Position numbers and translations under genes: made by a program
Part shown: positions 33,230 through 41,312 of the stretch, piece after piece
Numbering within the stretch: the stretch's first letter is position 1
How the letters are laid out: every line of letters begins with the position of its first letter
The notes under the pieces: generated by a model
Database searches by the model: none
The model's input: only the letters and a program-made list of their open reading frames with translations
What the model was told of the DNA's origin: nothing
Source: an uncultured Lachnospiraceae bacterium
GTDB taxonomy: Bacteria > Bacillota > Clostridia > Lachnospirales > Lachnospiraceae
DNA: 60,686 nt
Assembly: GCA_947626965.1 (NCBI GenBank)
Contig: CANQUH010000004.1
Span: 1 to 60,686 of the forward strand
Direction of reading: 5' to 3'

Positions 33230-33721
33230 TTAGTTGAACGGAAGCTCCTCGTCAATTCCATCCGGAATATTCATAAAACCGTCCCCCGCAGATGCCTGGC
33301 TGGGGTTCGGCATCGGAACTGTTTCCCGCGGACTCTGAGCCGGGGCTGGCATCGGCGCCGGCGCGGCAGACTGACGTGCGGCATTATATTCATTGGCCGC
33401 CGCCTTGCTCTCCGCAAACTCCTGCTCTTCTACAACCACATCTGTCGTATATACTTTCTGGCCATCTCTGTTTGTATAGCTTCCGGTCTGGATCCTGCCG
33501 GTTATCGCAATCTTGGTTCCCTGACGGAAATACCGCTCCGCAAACTCTGCAGTTCGTCCAAAAGCAACACAATTGATAAAATCGACGTTCGCCTCTCCGT
33601 CACGGCGGAATCTGCGGTCCACTGCCAGAGAGTACCGGGCAACCGCTGTCGAACTTTCTCCCGCAGAATAACGGATTTCAGGATCTCTTGTCAAACGTCC
33701 CATTAAGATGACTTTATTCAT
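33230..33721 (-). CDS. ssb: Single-stranded DNA-binding protein
   Basis: A 163-residue SSB: N-terminal OB-fold (about 1-105, MNKVILMGRLTRDPEIRYS, FINCVAFGRTAEFAERYF, GRIQTGSYTNRDGQKVYTT), a Pro/Ala/Met linker, and the acidic protein-interaction tip IDEELPFN. Acts as a homotetramer coating single-stranded DNA in replication and repair. Its position between rpsF and rpsR is the classical Firmicutes arrangement, so it is expressed with the ribosomal proteins. Confidence 0.98.
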   Translation of the reverse strand: MNKVILMGRLTRDPEIRYSAGESSTAVARYSLAVDRRFRRDGEANVDFINCVAFGRTAEFAERYFRQGTKIAITGRIQTGSYTNRDGQKVYTTDVVVEEQEFAESKAAANEYNAARQSAAPAPMPAPAQSPRETVPMPNPSQASAGDGFMNIPDGIDEELPFN

Positions 33722-33740
33722 TCTATCTCCTCTTTTCTAT

Positions 33741-34028
33741 CTATGCATCCTGTCTAACGCATAAATATCTGATGACATTGTCCATGATACGGACACGCGA
33801 CTCGACTTCCGCCGGGCACTTCGCATCAGCTTCAAAACGAACGAAGTAGTAGAATCCTTCACGCATTTTCTGAATCTCGTAAGCGAGTCTTCTCTTGCCC
33901 CACTCGTCTACCTCGGTGATCGTGCCGCCGAAACGTGTGATAACATCCTTCACTTTCTCAATCACAGCGGCTCTCTCCTCATCTTCAATTTTCGCGCTGA
34001 CAACTACTGCTAATTCATACTTGTTCAT
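33741..34028 (-). CDS. rpsF: 30S ribosomal protein S6
   Basis: A 95-residue small-subunit protein starting MNKYELAVVVSAKIEDEER, with TEVDEWGKRRLAYEIQKMRE and FYYFVRFEADAKCPAEVE, typical of S6. ATG 34028 has AAGGAGGT nine bases upstream; the open frame extends further upstream without support. It heads the operon with ssb and rpsR. The leader of about 50 nt has a small TCCCA/TGGGA hairpin near the ribosome binding site that could take part in S6:S18 feedback, but I cannot confirm the known motif. Confidence 0.98.
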   Translation of the reverse strand: MNKYELAVVVSAKIEDEERAAVIEKVKDVITRFGGTITEVDEWGKRRLAYEIQKMREGFYYFVRFEADAKCPAEVESRVRIMDNVIRYLCVRQDA

Positions 34029-34084
34029 GCTTTCGCACCTCCTTATGGTCTCTGGCCCTCCCACCCTGGGAAGAGCAAGGAAAT

Positions 34085-34114
34085 AATATATCACGAAATC
34101 TTACTCTATCACAA
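34085..34114 (-). promoter_or_regulatory. Promoter of rpsF-ssb-rpsR
   Basis: Minus strand: TTGTGA (34114-34109), 18 bp spacer, TATATT (34090-34085). It begins immediately after the stop codon of the DUF951 gene. Confidence 0.55.
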
Positions 34115-34309
34115 TTATTCAGCATTTTCAAGCTTTTTTCGAAGCCCTCTGGTATTTTTTTCAACAAGCTTTCTGGGCGTCATGATCTGGTGTCCGCAGC
34201 CCAGACATTTCAGTCTGAAATCTGCGCCCACGCGCAGGATCTCCCACTCCTGACTGCCGCAGGGGTGTTTCTTTTTCAGCTTAACAATATCTCCCACTGC
34301 ATAATCCAT
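34115..34309 (-). CDS. DUF951 family small protein
   Basis: A 64-residue protein with DIVKLKKKHPCGSQEWEILR, then DFRLKCLGCGHQIMTPRKL. The C-P-C-G and CLGC cysteines look like a small zinc site. This family is widespread in Firmicutes beside ssb/rpsF or ychF-type genes and has a beta-rich nucleic-acid-binding-like fold, function unknown. I start at ATG 34309; GGAGG lies 13 bases upstream, rather far, and an in-frame TTG at 34321 sits too close to it. It lies directly upstream of rpsF on the same strand. Confidence 0.88.
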   Translation of the reverse strand: MDYAVGDIVKLKKKHPCGSQEWEILRVGADFRLKCLGCGHQIMTPRKLVEKNTRGLRKKLENAE

Positions 34310-34422
34310 ATTATTTATCAATCCTCCTGCTTCCCCGCGCTGCTGCTGTTACTGCTGCCCTGTGTTCAGCCGCTCCGCAGTCTTCAGAATTTCCACATAT
34401 TTTGTGCGAAAATCATCCATCT

Positions 34423-34599
34423 TTATTTATCTTCCAGCACTTTTTCCACGCTCAGAATTTTTCCGTTCGCCAGCTCTTCCGGGATAAAAGCCTGTCCGCA
34501 GACCGGGCAGCGAAGAATCGGGTGCGTCATCTCATGGCCGAGATAACGAAACGTTGTCTTTCTCAGCTCCATTTTTATATTGCATTTTGCACATTCCAT
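34423..34599 (-). CDS. Small redox/zinc-ribbon protein of the aldehyde oxidoreductase cluster
   Basis: A 58-residue protein read from ATG 34599: two CxxC pairs (MECAKCNIKMEL near the start and LRCPVCGQAFIPEEL in the middle) suggest a zinc ribbon or iron site. Its start shares one base with the stop of the 903-residue oxidoreductase gene (TGATG), so it is translationally coupled. In sulfate reducers a similar small protein is linked to the same pair of enzymes (the DVU_1557-type redox protein), which I recall rather than computed. The reading frame, tight coupling and cysteine pattern make it a real gene. Confidence 0.75.
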   Translation of the reverse strand: MECAKCNIKMELRKTTFRYLGHEMTHPILRCPVCGQAFIPEELANGKILSVEKVLEDK

Positions 34600-37310
34600 C
34601 ACAAGCTCTCCTCTACCTCTACGCGGTGACAGTAAACACTGGTTACAAGAATACCCCCCTCTGCGGCCTGATATCCCGCCCAGACAGTGGCATGTCCAAA
34701 CCTTTGATGCGCATAATAAATATCCTGTTCCGGATCATAAACCTTTCTGCCGGTTTCTTCCGCTTCTTCAATCACAGCATGAACCTGTTCCCGAAGAATC
34801 AGTTCCCGATCCATCTTATCGATCAGCTGTACAGGAATCTCAATTTTCATACCCGTCTCCTCCTTCGGTTCCGGCTGACCGGTGAAAATCCGTCTGAGCC
34901 TGCGCCGGTTCTCTCTGCGCTCATCCAATTCCGGAAGAGCCGCGCATCGCTTTGTCTCCCCAAGAATCAGTTCCAGCACATGCCTCGCGTCAGCGCCGCT
35001 GTGTACATAAGCGTCTCTGCAGTTTGCGCAGTAAACTCCACAGATTTCCGTCTCGCCTTCCACCCGCCGCTTCGCAAAAGTATCACAGACTGCCGGCGCC
35101 GCCGGATAAATATGGCCGCCGAATCCGCAGCATGCGGGATCCGGCTGTTCGTTTCCGTCCAGGAGAGAATAGCCCGCATCCCTTAGCAGCTGTCTCACCG
35201 CGTTTGCCATCCCATCATTGCCTGCTGCCGCGCAGGGATCAAGTACACGTATCCTTGTTCTGCCGGTTTTCCTGTTTTCCTCTGTTTTCCTTCCGATCCC
35301 TGCTGCAGGAGCTCCTTTTTCCGCAGTACTCTCTCCAGCATCTCCGGGTTTTCCCTTTTCCATGGTCTTTCCGGCAATGTCACAAGAACCTCTTTTCTCT
35401 GCTGCATTCGCTCCGGCATTTCCGGGATTTTTCTGTTCCATAGCCTTTTCGATGAGATGCTCAGTACTCTCTCTTTCAGAATTTTCACCGCAATTCCCGA
35501 AGCTCCCTCTTTCTCCATCTTTCCCAGAATTTTCTCTTCCCGGTTTCTCCGCTTCGGAGCTCTCATTTCCTGCGGTTCTCCTCCTGACTCCGCCTTGACC
35601 GGTCAGATACTCGTAAACCGACTGAACCTTCATCTCCAGGTTCATGACTCCCAGATTTTTCAGGCAGGAAGGACAGGCCGTCACCACAAGCGGCCTCCCA
35701 AGTTTTTCCCACTCCGACTGAATTTCAGCGGCGATTTTTTCCGCTTCCGCTTTCATTCCGGCCCATCTGGCAGGAACTCCGCAGCATCCAAGCCAGATTG
35801 CGGCATTGCTGTCGTGCCTCCGGATTTCCTCATACCCCAACGTGACAAGCTCCGGCTGGGATGCTCCCAGCTGACATCCGGGGAAAAAGACCGTACCGCA
35901 GTCTTTGTTTTTATCGGGACGCCAGATCAGCCCCGCTTCCTCCGAGCGGGAAAACTCCATATCCTGAAGCCAGAAACCATGAAACGCAGGCGCCATCGCT
36001 CCGGACTCGTAAAAATCGCTGCGGGCATTCTCCAGACATTCTGCCATATCGATGTGCTCCGGGCAGGCTTCTTTGCATTTTCCGCAGAAAGTACAGCCTG
36101 CAATGATCCGCACTCCTGTCCGCTGGCACATATTCGGCTTTAAAGTCACCACCACATCCCCGCAGATTTGTCTGGGAAAACGTCTCTCTTTCTCCATCAT
36201 CGCGCAGACATCGTAGCACTCGCTGCAGTTGCAGCGCAGGCATCTTCCCGCCTCCGCTTCTCCCTTAATTTTCGCATTGTCCTGTTTCTCAAAATCATAA
36301 TGAAGATTATAATAGCGCTCATCCGGAACACGCCTCTGCGGTGAAGACGGCAGCTCCATCTTCCCTGTTTTAAAATAAGTCTCCATCGCGGCCGCCGCTT
36401 TCAGCCCCTGTGCAAGGGACTCTGTCAGGTCCGCACCAGTCAGCCGCCCGCCCAGAAAAATGCCCGGGGAATTTCCGCAGACGAGTCCCCCGTTTCTGGC
36501 GCCGCAAAAATCTGAACGTTTCATTGCGGCCGTCTCTTCCAACTCCTGACCGCCGCAATATTCAAAATCGTCTCCACCTTCTTCGGCGGCGCAGTGTCCA
36601 GAATCCGGCTCTTTCTCTTCTGCAGCAAGATGTCCAAGGTCATCCCCGCCTTCCCCGGCAGTGCAGCGTCCAGAATCCGGCTCTTTCTCTCCTGCAACGC
36701 AATGTCCAAAGTCGTCCCCGTCTTTTCCGGTGGCGATATAGATAGCATCCGCCTGGATCTCCGCAAGATTCGTCACCCTGGTTCCCATAACAAACTCACA
36801 GTCTACCACGCCAAACGCTTTCTCAAACTCAGCCCGGCAGACTTCCGGATCCAGCTCGGAAAGCACACTGCCTCCGATGCTCCGCGCCATCTCATAAACA
36901 GTGACACTGTAGCCATAAGAGGCCATGCGGTACGCGCAGGCAAGACCACTCAGTCCCGCGCCGATCACCGCCGCCTTCTGCGGTTTCTTCAAAACGGTAT
37001 AACGGGCCGGTTTCTGTTTTGCCGTATGCTCGATACAGCTCTGCTCCAGCGCCTTCAGATCGACACTGCGGTCTCCTGTCCGCTGGCCGCGGACACAGTT
37101 TTTCATGCAGTCTCCCGGACAGATTTTTGAGACGATGCCCGGAAAAATCATGCTTCTTCTCAGAAGCTGAATCGCGCTCCGGTAAGATCCTTTCTGCATC
37201 TGTTTGATAAATTCTCTCACATCATAAGAAAAAGGGCACACTGCCCCGCAGGGAGGCAGTGTGTCGCGAAAACATCTATCCGCAAATACTTTATATTCGT
37301 TAAGTTCCAA
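34599..37310 (-). CDS. Flavin/iron-sulfur oxidoreductase (pyridine nucleotide-disulfide oxidoreductase / dicluster-binding type)
   Basis: A 903-residue cytoplasmic protein. An N-terminal cysteine domain (CGAVCPFSYD, CPGDCMKNC) as in the glutamate synthase small subunit is followed by an FAD domain (AAVIGAGLSGLACAYRM), cysteine-rich ferredoxin-like segments (CLRCNCSECYDVC, CTFCGKCKEACPEHI), and two CCG-type modules (FFPGCQLGASQ, WLGCCGVPARWAG, TACPSCLKNL; later DPCAAAG, ACCGFGGH, YCANC) as in heterodisulfide reductase HdrB. It probably relays electrons from the molybdenum enzyme encoded upstream. TTG 37310 has GGGAGGT upstream. Two low-complexity insertions disrupt it: 36525-36725, made of two 24-residue repeats, lies inside the FAD domain, and 35259-35597 splits the CCG region. 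Both keep frame. Confidence 0.82.
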   Translation of the reverse strand: MELNEYKVFADRCFRDTLPPCGAVCPFSYDVREFIKQMQKGSYRSAIQLLRRSMIFPGIVSKICPGDCMKNCVRGQRTGDRSVDLKALEQSCIEHTAKQKPARYTVLKKPQKAAVIGAGLSGLACAYRMASYGYSVTVYEMARSIGGSVLSELDPEVCRAEFEKAFGVVDCEFVMGTRVTNLAEIQADAIYIATGKDGDDFGHCVAGEKEPDSGRCTAGEGGDDLGHLAAEEKEPDSGHCAAEEGGDDFEYCGGQELEETAAMKRSDFCGARNGGLVCGNSPGIFLGGRLTGADLTESLAQGLKAAAAMETYFKTGKMELPSSPQRRVPDERYYNLHYDFEKQDNAKIKGEAEAGRCLRCNCSECYDVCAMMEKERRFPRQICGDVVVTLKPNMCQRTGVRIIAGCTFCGKCKEACPEHIDMAECLENARSDFYESGAMAPAFHGFWLQDMEFSRSEEAGLIWRPDKNKDCGTVFFPGCQLGASQPELVTLGYEEIRRHDSNAAIWLGCCGVPARWAGMKAEAEKIAAEIQSEWEKLGRPLVVTACPSCLKNLGVMNLEMKVQSVYEYLTGQGGVRRRTAGNESSEAEKPGRENSGKDGERGSFGNCGENSERESTEHLIEKAMEQKNPGNAGANAAEKRGSCDIAGKTMEKGKPGDAGESTAEKGAPAAGIGRKTEENRKTGRTRIRVLDPCAAAGNDGMANAVRQLLRDAGYSLLDGNEQPDPACCGFGGHIYPAAPAVCDTFAKRRVEGETEICGVYCANCRDAYVHSGADARHVLELILGETKRCAALPELDERRENRRRLRRIFTGQPEPKEETGMKIEIPVQLIDKMDRELILREQVHAVIEEAEETGRKVYDPEQDIYYAHQRFGHATVWAGYQAAEGGILVTSVYCHRVEVEESL
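36567..36710 (-). repeat. 72 bp in-frame tandem duplication inside the oxidoreductase gene
   Basis: Two 24-codon units encode HCVAGEKEPDSGRCTAGEGG-like and HLAAEEKEPDSGHCAAEEGG-like peptides (residues about 201-224 and 225-248). The nucleotide units share GTCCAGAATCCGGCTCTTTC exactly. The units are hydrophilic, acidic and placed within the FAD-binding domain. Confidence 0.85.
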
Positions 37311-37442
37311 AGTCCACCTCCCTGCGGGGCGCCGCGGCCCGTCACAGCCTAGTACAGCATTGCATTAATAATCGAGTAACATTCACCTGCCTTTTGCGCC
37401 AGTACTGCGTTGTCGTCAGTCATGCTATTAAATCCTGCCCGA

Positions 37443-40292
37443 TCATCCCTGTTTCGAAGCTTCTTCCGCTTCCAGACATTCCTCAATAATATCAAACATA
37501 TCCGGTCCGAGATAATACTTGTCCGGTTTCAGCTCTTTTCCTTCCGCCTTCGCGTCCATGGCCGCTTTCACCTTTTCCGGTTTTGCAGGCAGCGAGTAAA
37601 TGCGGACACCCACCGCGTCGCGGATTGCGTTGATCACGCACATATGGCCTGCAGACTGGAACAGCTCAGAGGCGCCTGCGGAACCGTGCGGTCCAAGCTC
37701 CCTCGGATTCTCCGTGAAATATACCTGAATATCATCCGGGATATCCTGGATATAGGGAATTCCTGCCCCGGCCATGCTGCCGCCCTTCTTCAGATCATCA
37801 TACTCTTCCTTCAGCGCGTAGCCGATCGTATGGGAAATGCCGCCGTAAGCCTGACCCTCGACAGAAAGTTTGTTGCCGATAACGCCGACATCCGCAGTCA
37901 CCACGTAGCGGAGAACTTTTGCCGCTCCGGTCTTCTTGTCCACCTCCACAACACCCATGAAACAGCCATAGTTCATCGCGGTGTTCGGATAGCCCTCGCC
38001 GGTATTAAAGTTGATAAATTCCGGATCCTTCTCGCTCATTACTTCATATACACCGAAATACTTTGTGGGGATCCCTTCTTCTTTCATCTCCTGGTAAGTA
38101 CGGTACGTTCCATCCTCTTTGCGCATGGCGTCGAGCAGCTTATTCGCGGCCTCGATCGTCGCGCGGCCCGTCATCAGATGGCTGCGGCTGCCTGCCGCGA
38201 TGCCGCTGTCCGGACAGCGGATGGAGTCATTCATAATCAGGCGGATCTGCTCCGGTTTGATGCCAAGCGGCGCCAAAGCCTTTGCCGTCACCGTCAGTGT
38301 ACCGATATCGCCGCCCTGTCCGACATCCTCCCAGGTATTGTAGTGAGAGATCGTTCCGTCCGGATTGAGCTCCAGCGCGATCTCCGCCCGGTCACCGACA
38401 CCGACGCCGCACATGAAGCCGCCGCAGGCAATACCGACGCCGTAAGCCTTATCCTCCGTCTCCCTGCCTTCAAACTCTTTCTTCGTCGCCTCATAGATCG
38501 GACGCATCTTGTCCATCATCTCCGCGATGGACGGCTGCGGATACGGACGGCTGTTGACCGTCAGATCGCCCGGTCTCGCCACGTTCTGATAGCGGAATTC
38601 GAACGGATCTTTGCCCATCTTGCGCGCCAGTTCATCGATCAGAGACTCAAATGTGGTGTAGCACTGCGGAGAGCCAAGTCCGCGGTACGCCGTGCCAAAT
38701 ACATGGTTGGTGACCGCCATGCGGGACATGCCTCTGACGTTCGGAATGACGTACGGATAGCCGGTAAAACGAACCATACCCTCGCATTCCGGATACGCGT
38801 TGCTGAAATACGCGCCATGATCGCAGCCCATATCAAACTCAAGCGCTGTCAGCTTTCCATCCTCATCGCAGGCAAGGCGGCCATTGATATAATTTGCCGT
38901 CCTCTTCCCTGAGAAATGCATAAACTCTTCGTAACTCAGCGTACAGGTGACCGGATGATCCACCGCCATCATCGTCGCCGCAATAATCGCCGGACCGGAA
39001 GCATGTGTCGTCCATCCAAAAGAACCTCCCGCCGGATTCATAATCAGACGGATCTGATCCGGCGCAAGTCCGATGCCTTCCGCAATCGCTCCGACATTCC
39101 AGCCGATCGCCTGGGATTTACAGTGAATCGCGACTCTTCCGTCCTGATCATAGTAACTCTCATAGACTGCGCCCTCCACGGTCAGATGCGGCTCACGCTG
39201 TACATAATAGCTTCCCTCAACCGCGCAGTAAGCATCATCAATAACATCACGGGTATCCTCGCCCTTGACCAGCGGCTGACGCATATAGATGTTGGATGTG
39301 GTATTCGAATAGATCGGCTGCGCGCCCGGCGCCACGGCGTCCAGATAATTCAGGTACTCCGGAAGCGGCTCCATCTCAACGACAACCTTTGCCGCGGCTG
39401 CGCGCGCGTGCGCGTCGCTGTCCGCCACCACAGTGCCGACCACATCGCCGTAACGGTAGATCGTGTCGTCACAGAAAATCTTACACTCATTGCCAACCAG
39501 CGTCGCGCTTGGATGAATCATCGGTTCAACGATACGGTTGGAACCTTTCACGTCCCCTGCCAGGACAACCTTCACCACTCCCGGCATTTTCTCTGCTTCC
39601 GACGTATCGATGGACAGAATCTTTGCGTGAGAATATTTCTTCGGCTGGATGATCGCGGCATGCAGCGTGCCCTCCGGCATATGATGCCTCAGATCGTCGC
39701 CGTACTCTGTGAGTCCAAGCACCTTGGAAACCGCGGTCGGACGAGGCATGCGGCTGTTGTAGACCTCCTCGCCTTCCTTAAATTTAAAGGTGATGTCCTC
39801 CATGGTCTTTTCGCCGCGCATCACGGCCGCCGCCGCCATAACTGCGTCTACCAGAGGCTTGTAACCCGTACAGCGGCAGACATTGCGGTTCTTCTGGAAC
39901 CACTCGCGGACTTCCTCCCGCGTGGGAGACGGATTTTCATCCAGCAGCGCCTTCGCGGACACGATAAAACCGGGAGTACAGAATCCACACTGCGCTCCTC
40001 CGTAATAAATCCACGCCGCCTGCAGCGGATGCAGATGGTTCGCGACACCCAGGCCCTCAATCGTCTCAATCGTGCTCCATTCCTCTACCTTGTCCATTTT
40101 GCGGACGCAGCTTCTGACCAGTTTTCCGTTCAGAATCACGTTGCAGGCGCCGCATTGACCCTGGCCGCAGCCCACTTTCACTCCGAGATATCCGTATCTT
40201 CTGAGAGTCTCTGCCAGCGTATCCTTTTCCGGATCGAAAAGAATGGATTTGGTAACTCCATTGATCGTCAGGTATACTCGTTTCAGTTCCAT
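37443..40292 (-). CDS. Molybdopterin aldehyde oxidoreductase (xanthine oxidase family, Mop type)
   Basis: A 949-residue single-chain enzyme like Desulfovibrio gigas aldehyde oxidoreductase. A plant-type [2Fe-2S] domain (GCGQGQCGACNVILNGK) and a second helical [2Fe-2S] domain (GAQCGFCTPGFIV, NVCRCTGYKPLVDAV) precede the two molybdenum-cofactor domains, seen from LGLTEYGDDLRHHMPEG, GGSFGWTTHASGP, GTAYRGLGSPQ, and near the end LGPHGSAGASELFQSAGH with the likely catalytic glutamate. There is no FAD domain, so electrons leave to a partner, probably the flavoprotein encoded next. Substrates in the family are aldehydes or purines and N-heterocycles; the specificity here is unclear. A good promoter lies at 40421-40449 with a structured leader. 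Cofactor maturation genes are not in the window. Confidence 0.93.
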   Translation of the reverse strand: MELKRVYLTINGVTKSILFDPEKDTLAETLRRYGYLGVKVGCGQGQCGACNVILNGKLVRSCVRKMDKVEEWSTIETIEGLGVANHLHPLQAAWIYYGGAQCGFCTPGFIVSAKALLDENPSPTREEVREWFQKNRNVCRCTGYKPLVDAVMAAAAVMRGEKTMEDITFKFKEGEEVYNSRMPRPTAVSKVLGLTEYGDDLRHHMPEGTLHAAIIQPKKYSHAKILSIDTSEAEKMPGVVKVVLAGDVKGSNRIVEPMIHPSATLVGNECKIFCDDTIYRYGDVVGTVVADSDAHARAAAAKVVVEMEPLPEYLNYLDAVAPGAQPIYSNTTSNIYMRQPLVKGEDTRDVIDDAYCAVEGSYYVQREPHLTVEGAVYESYYDQDGRVAIHCKSQAIGWNVGAIAEGIGLAPDQIRLIMNPAGGSFGWTTHASGPAIIAATMMAVDHPVTCTLSYEEFMHFSGKRTANYINGRLACDEDGKLTALEFDMGCDHGAYFSNAYPECEGMVRFTGYPYVIPNVRGMSRMAVTNHVFGTAYRGLGSPQCYTTFESLIDELARKMGKDPFEFRYQNVARPGDLTVNSRPYPQPSIAEMMDKMRPIYEATKKEFEGRETEDKAYGVGIACGGFMCGVGVGDRAEIALELNPDGTISHYNTWEDVGQGGDIGTLTVTAKALAPLGIKPEQIRLIMNDSIRCPDSGIAAGSRSHLMTGRATIEAANKLLDAMRKEDGTYRTYQEMKEEGIPTKYFGVYEVMSEKDPEFINFNTGEGYPNTAMNYGCFMGVVEVDKKTGAAKVLRYVVTADVGVIGNKLSVEGQAYGGISHTIGYALKEEYDDLKKGGSMAGAGIPYIQDIPDDIQVYFTENPRELGPHGSAGASELFQSAGHMCVINAIRDAVGVRIYSLPAKPEKVKAAMDAKAEGKELKPDKYYLGPDMFDIIEECLEAEEASKQG

Positions 40293-40336
40293 GTTTTATC
40301 TCCTTTCTTCCTGCTTCCCGGCAAACTTTCATGCCC

Positions 40337-40393
40337 GCGCTGCAGGCACCTCCATGGGTAAAAACTGATGAATCCGCACCGCATAAGCAGCGC
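40337..40393 (-). promoter_or_regulatory. Structured 5' leader of the aldehyde oxidoreductase gene
   Basis: The 120 nt leader contains perfectly complementary arms GCGCTGC (minus strand 40393-40387) and GCAGCGC (40343-40337) closing a 43-base region that includes GGAGGTGCC. A molybdenum-cofactor riboswitch is possible for such a gene, but I could not match its consensus by eye. Confidence 0.35.
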
Positions 40394-40420
40394 CTGTGTT
40401 TGTGCATTTTCATTGTGTTA

Positions 40421-40449
40421 AATATAACATCCTCTGTTTTTTCTGTCAA
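40421..40449 (-). promoter_or_regulatory. Sigma-A promoter of the aldehyde oxidoreductase operon
   Basis: Minus strand: TTGACA (40449-40444), 17 bp spacer, TATATT (40426-40421). It is divergent from the Uma2-gene promoter; these two elements and the leader are all I see in the 332 bp gap 40293-40624. Confidence 0.8.
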
Positions 40450-40558
40450 CTTATACTCAAAAGTCCTCATTCAGTCCTGTTGTTTTCGGTTATTTGTTTA
40501 TATATTGCTGCCTCACGGGATAGTCTCTGCGCATGTTGTCCCTTTCCCCTGATTTCTT

Positions 40559-40587
40559 TTGACACTGGCATGATTTTGTGGCATGAT
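40559..40587 (+). promoter_or_regulatory. Promoter of Uma2 gene, duplicated promoter copy 1
   Basis: TTGACA (40559-40564), 17 bp spacer, CATGAT (40582-40587). The spacer and -10 are almost identical to the promoter at 41210-41238 (one difference across TTGACACYGGCATGATTT and the following TGTGGCATGATTA). Confidence 0.65.
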
Positions 40588-40624
40588 TATTATTGTTCAT
40601 ATCACTATGAAAGGAAGTGTTGCT

Positions 40625-41182
40625 ATGCCAGCATTAGTGCAGGAAAGATTTCATACAATTGATGATATTTATGCCCTGCCGGATGGAAAACGTGCAGAGT
40701 TGATTGATGGGCAGCTGTATATGATGGCGCCGCCCAGCCGTCAGCATCAGACAATAGCCCGCGAGCTTTTTTCTTCCATAAATTCTTACATTAAATCAAA
40801 GGGCGGCCCCTGCGAACCGTTTTTTGCTCCATTTGCCGTATTTCTGAATAAAGATGATACGAACTATGTCGAACCGGACATATCGGTAATCTGCGACAAA
40901 TCAAAGCTCACCGACAAAGGCTGTTCCGGGGCTCCTGACTGGATCATAGAAATTGTATCCCCCGGCAGCAGAAGGATGGACTACTTTACAAAGCTTTTTA
41001 AATACCGTACCTCCGGTGTCAGAGAATACTGGATCGTAGATCCTGACAGAAAACGCGTCACCGTATATGATTTTGAATCAGAAGATACCTGGGATTATAC
41101 TTTTTCTGAAACAGTTAAATCCTGCATTTATGATGATCTGTTTATCAGCTTTTCTTCTATCTCTGAACTGTTGAACCTGTAA
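40625..41182 (+). CDS. Uma2 (DUF820) family putative endonuclease
   Basis: A 185-residue PD-(D/E)XK-like protein. Landmarks: GKRAELIDGQLYMMAPPS, PFAVFLNKDDTNYVEPDISV with the acidic active-site residues, WIIEIVSPGSRRMDYFTK and GVREYWIVDPDRKRVTVY. Uma2 proteins are abundant in cyanobacteria and found singly in Firmicutes; the nuclease activity is inferred from fold, biological role unknown. ATG 40625 has AAGGAAG eight bases upstream. Flanked by two copies of the same promoter sequence, hinting that gene plus promoter came in by duplication or insertion. Confidence 0.9.
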   Translation: MPALVQERFHTIDDIYALPDGKRAELIDGQLYMMAPPSRQHQTIARELFSSINSYIKSKGGPCEPFFAPFAVFLNKDDTNYVEPDISVICDKSKLTDKGCSGAPDWIIEIVSPGSRRMDYFTKLFKYRTSGVREYWIVDPDRKRVTVYDFESEDTWDYTFSETVKSCIYDDLFISFSSISELLNL

Positions 41183-41209
41183 TACTTGTTTACAGATTTT
41201 CCGTTTTCT

Positions 41210-41238
41210 TTGACACCGGCATGATTTTGTGGCATGAT
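41210..41238 (+). promoter_or_regulatory. Promoter of N-acetyltransferase gene, duplicated promoter copy 2
   Basis: TTGACA (41210-41215), 17 bp spacer, CATGAT (41233-41238), nearly identical to 40559-40587 including the spacer. It lies about 75 bp before ATG 41313. Confidence 0.65.
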
Positions 41239-41312
41239 TAAATACAGGAAACGGAACATGTATTTGACGTTTGCTGCAAATTCAAACACTGACTGTCTAA
41301 AGGAGACTTTCC

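Noticed and set aside
34349-34420. 23-codon minus-strand frame after the small redox gene
   Set aside because: It has a weak GGAAG site and reasonable composition, but is too short and unrecognised to support; the region up to 34322 otherwise shows nothing.
37410-40361. Two long plus-strand frames (500 and 481 codons) opposite the aldehyde oxidoreductase
   Set aside because: The minus-strand enzyme is a clear full-length family member; the antisense products lack any motif.
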